From NCBI GenBank assembly GCA_023053545.1, contig JAKZAN010000051.1, positions 185,015 to 249,014 of the forward strand: a stretch of DNA of 64,000 bases, in the 5' to 3' direction. The position numbers and the translations under genes were made by a program. How positions within the stretch are numbered: the first letter of the stretch is position 1; each line of letters begins with the position of its first letter. Positions 61,500 through 64,000 of this stretch are shown in pieces. Below the pieces are notes generated by a model, which ran no database searches, was not told where the DNA came from, and was given only the letters and a program-made list of their open reading frames with translations. This stretch comes from Lepidurus packardi (Eukaryota; Arthropoda; Branchiopoda; Notostraca; Triopsidae).

Positions 61500-61928
61500 G
61501 CATTTCTCCCAGTCATTTGGTACTACTCCTCCTTCGAGTATAAAATTGAATATTTTTTGTAATGCTTTCCTCCATTTTGGTGGCATTCTTTTTAATAACT
61601 CGTAGTGGACCATGTCCTTTCCCTGGCTTGCTTTTGGTGCTGCTTTAATTACACTGTCTAATTACCATGCTGTGAAGGGTCTTTCCAAGTTTGGTTCTAC
61701 ACTTTTCTCATTGATCATTGCCTGTATATCCATTTTCAACACATCTATGTCCACTTCTGGTTGAAATATTACCGGCTCTGCTCTCTGTACCCTAGCGAAT
61801 TGTTCTGCGAAGGCCTCCGCTTTCTCTTCGTCACTTTGTATGACGCGTCCGTTTTTTTCCACTATACAGTTCTGCCCTTTTTGAGGCGACCCTTCCATAC
61901 CTCTTATTAGTCCCCACACTTGTTTCAT
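61500..61928 (-). pseudogene. Linker between endonuclease and reverse transcriptase
   Basis: This frame begins MKQVWGLIRGM at 61928, shifted from the endonuclease frame by an indel near 61930. It stops at TAG 61664-61662 after PFTAW and continues in the same frame as KAAPKASQGKDMVHYELL, which is the conserved N-terminal approach to the reverse transcriptase. It is part of ORF2, not a separate gene. Confidence 0.75.
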
Positions 61929-63069
61929 CGATGTATGCGTCCCCCATATTTTCTACCTTTTTCTTCCAAAATTCTCTTTTTGTTTTTTGTGTCAATTGTT
62001 TACACTTGGCCTTGTTCTTCTTGTATATAATTAGATTTTCGGTACTGGGGTGATTCCTTAAGATTCTATAGCTTGCTCTGGCTTTGCTTAAGGCCTCACT
62101 CCATTTGGTATCCCACCATGGCTTCCTTATTTTGTTATTTTTGTTACCCCTGTCTTGTGTCGATCTGGTTCCACTGCCCTGGACTGGTATATGTTTCTTG
62201 GTTATTCCTATGAGGGTGTCTACGAACGTCTGATACCTTACTTCGATTAATCCTCTTTGTGTCTCATGTTCTATGTCCGCGTCTTCTAATTCCTTGAGCC
62301 AATTTGTCCATCGAGCTTTCCTGAAATTCCATCGTGGGGCACCCTCCCTTACTTCGTCACCTAGTGTTCCTTCCACCTCAATTATTACAGGTAGGTGATC
62401 GCTTTGGAGTAAGGCGCCTGTAGTAACCTTCACTTTCTCGTATATTCCCATCGATGCAAAACATAAGTCAATTGTGGATACCGATCCTCTCTCTGATATA
62501 CATGTGCTGATTCCTTTAGGTGATGCTAAAAGTAGTTTTTCCCATTCTTCTAAAAAGTTAAATAAAATATGTCCTCTCGTATCGTTCAAATTTTTGCCAT
62601 TCCATAGATCGTGGTGTGAATTGAAATCGCCAAATAAAAGGATGTTCTTTTCCCTTCCAATTTGTGAAAGATAGAAATCATATTCTTGCTTCGTAATCTT
62701 ATTTGCATTTTCCCCTGTTCGAACTTGAAGGTAGATGCCGACTAGGAAAAGTTCCGTTTGTTCATGTTTTACTTTAATACATACTATTTCTAGTACCCCA
62801 TTTTTGAATTCGTGCAGTGGAACCAATTCTGAATATAAGTTTCGTTTAATAAAAAACACCACAACTCCGCCTCTTTTCCCCTCTCAATCCTTCCTGATCG
62901 TCTTATATCCGTTTATTAGTGCGCTGTTTTCCTTTTTCAACCACGTTTCGCATACAAATATTACATCTGGTGCTCGATTCAGTTCACTTATGTATGCGCA
63001 CAACCCGCTCATATGTGGGACGAGGCTTCTTGCATTCCATGATAGTACGCTTAAATTGTCGTCACCCAT
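61831..63069 (-). pseudogene. Endonuclease domain of ORF2, one nonsense codon
   Basis: The likely start is the ATG at 63069 (MGDDNLSVLSWNARSL). The N-terminal endonuclease strand SWNARSL and catalytic Glu in VCETWL come first. A TGA at 62886-62884 (probably from CGA) then interrupts the frame, which continues unchanged through GGVVVFFIK, LLFGDFNSHHDLW, SVSTIDLCF and SDHLPV. This is the exonuclease/endonuclease/phosphatase-type fold that nicks target DNA. The frame ends at 61831 after a shift near 61930. Confidence 0.85.
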
Positions 63070-63979
63070 TGCATAAGTATTTCGATTGTGTCTTTCTTCT
63101 GCTAACAACTCTCTTCCATGCCTAACTAACTCATTGACTTTTTCTTCCCATTGACCTTCTCCCAGTATGACGGCGATGATCTTACACACCACTTTCCTTA
63201 GCAATCCACGTATGCCCTGATTCCTCTGTTCTGCAGTGCTGTCACGCTCTTTCCTAATTTCCATGCCAGTATCCTCTTGTCTGTTACTTTCCACTAGTAC
63301 CACGTCATTCTTTGATTGTTCGCTAACCCCGTCAGCACCCATTGTCGTCTTCGGGCTTAAAATCTTCCTTTCTGCTCCCGAGATTACCGAGCTATAGGAT
63401 TGTTTTTCTCCTTGGTCAGTTCTTCGTCCCGCCTCTATTAGCGCAGGTTTGGCCTTTTGGTGAACCGGAATCTCCTTAGCTCGTTCGCTTCTTCGTACCT
63501 GAGCCTGCCCAATACCCATCACCTTACGATAACTTTCGCATGTTGTGTCTGCTGCATTATGTTCTCTGCTGCAGTTCGCACATTTGGGTGTAACTCCCTG
63601 TTTCCTTCTAATACAATCCTGGAAGCGGTGGTCCTCTCCGCAATGACCGCATCTTTGTTTGGCGGTGCAAACTGTGCTCAGATGTCCAAAACGTTGGCAT
63701 CTGTAGCATCGAACTGGTTTTGGTTGAAAAGGGATGACCGATACTTTAAAGTATCCTACCTCGATATGGGGGGGGAAGAACTTCCCCTTCGAACATTAAG
63801 TGATACGAGTTATTTTGCACTTTCTCTTTAACCCCCTTTTCGTTTTCGAGGACACTGAATAACGGTCTTACGGCATACAACCCCCTAATTTTCTGACTAA
63901 GTATTTCTTCTTTACTCGTACCCCACAGTCTTATTATACCGTGTTGTAGAACTACCGGCTTTGCCATTCGCATGGCCAC
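63070..63979 (-). pseudogene. Gag-like ORF1 of the I-like element, partial
   Basis: An upstream frame (63979-63746) starts MAMRMAKPVVLQHG and is probably open beyond the window. It shifts at a run of eight G (63768-63775) into the frame holding VSVIPFQPKPVRC. Three zinc knuckles follow at about 63715-63560: CYRCQRFGHLSTVC, CGHCGEDHRFQDC and CANCSREHN...C. A hydrophilic tail of about 150 residues continues in the same frame as the ORF2 start at 63069 with no stop in between. The family binds element RNA. One base fewer in the G run would restore the reading. Confidence 0.8.
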
Positions 63980-64000
63980 TTTCCACCGTCCAATGCTTTC

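Larger units (their letters stand above)
59288..64000 (-). mobile_element. I-like non-LTR retrotransposon with RNase H, degenerate, runs off window
   Basis: At least 4.7 kb on the minus strand. Its 3' tail is a short (A)nTAC repeat (59288-59312) joined to satellite A. Order from 5' to 3': gag-like region with three zinc knuckles, endonuclease, reverse transcriptase, RNase H, and a CCHC-type Cys/His motif. RNase H and the simple-repeat tail fit the I group; Loa-like is an alternative. It has a nonsense codon, several frameshifts and an internal deletion in the reverse transcriptase. The 5' end lies beyond 64000. Confidence 0.85.

Noticed and set aside
1..64000. Telomeric arrays, tRNA or rRNA genes
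   Set aside because: No TTAGG-type runs, no tRNA-like cloverleaf and no rRNA-like sequence were seen.

Overview
The window is eukaryotic and almost gene-free. About four fifths of it is tandem satellite DNA, and transposable elements and their fragments fill the rest. Host genes, tRNA, rRNA and CRISPR arrays were not seen. Short introns (52-61 nt), an insect-style TATA box, R1-like and I-like non-LTR retrotransposons and a Kolobok-like DNA transposon suggest an arthropod, probably an insect. That is inference; nothing names the species. The setting looks like pericentromeric, subtelomeric or other constitutive heterochromatin, but no telomeric repeat is present.

Layout. 1-8470: satellite A, a 20-bp unit (AATTCCTTACGGACTGAATT) with a higher-order repeat of about 1,010 bp. 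8471-8630: an AT-rich junction where orientation flips. 8631-9351: a satellite A subfamily in inverted orientation. 9352-17279: satellite B, a 10-bp near-palindrome (AAACTGGTTT with AAACCGGTTT variants) in higher-order repeats. 17284-23229: a complete-looking Kolobok-like DNA transposon with a TTAA target duplication, a 928-aa transposase fused to a YqaJ-type nuclease, and a second, spliced gene on the opposite strand. 23234-35615: satellite B with higher-order periods of 1,249, 1,824 and 2,398 bp, which differ by a module of about 575 bp. 35616-40223: an R1-like non-LTR retrotransposon on the minus strand with an 11-bp target duplication, 5'-truncated and lightly decayed. 40224-49950: satellite B interrupted by two small fragments of related retrotransposons (44721-45024 and 47457-47750). 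49951-59287: satellite A in inverted orientation relative to the left block, with a 1,115-bp higher-order repeat. 59288 to the window end: a degenerate, RNase H-bearing I-like retrotransposon on the minus strand that runs off the window.

How the parts relate. The satellites serve as landing sites. TTAA, the target of the DNA transposon, occurs in essentially every satellite B unit and in most satellite A units. For two insertions an unoccupied copy of the same higher-order repeat elsewhere in the window shows the exact pre-insertion sequence, so ends and target duplications are known to the base. The Kolobok-like element is the only one with an unbroken main reading frame. Its spliced antisense gene, encoding an acidic/proline-rich to RGG-repeat protein of about 120 aa, is the most interesting item in the window. 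The retrotransposons carry stops, frameshifts and deletions and are probably dead copies, although two frameshifts lie in G8 runs and could be assembly errors.
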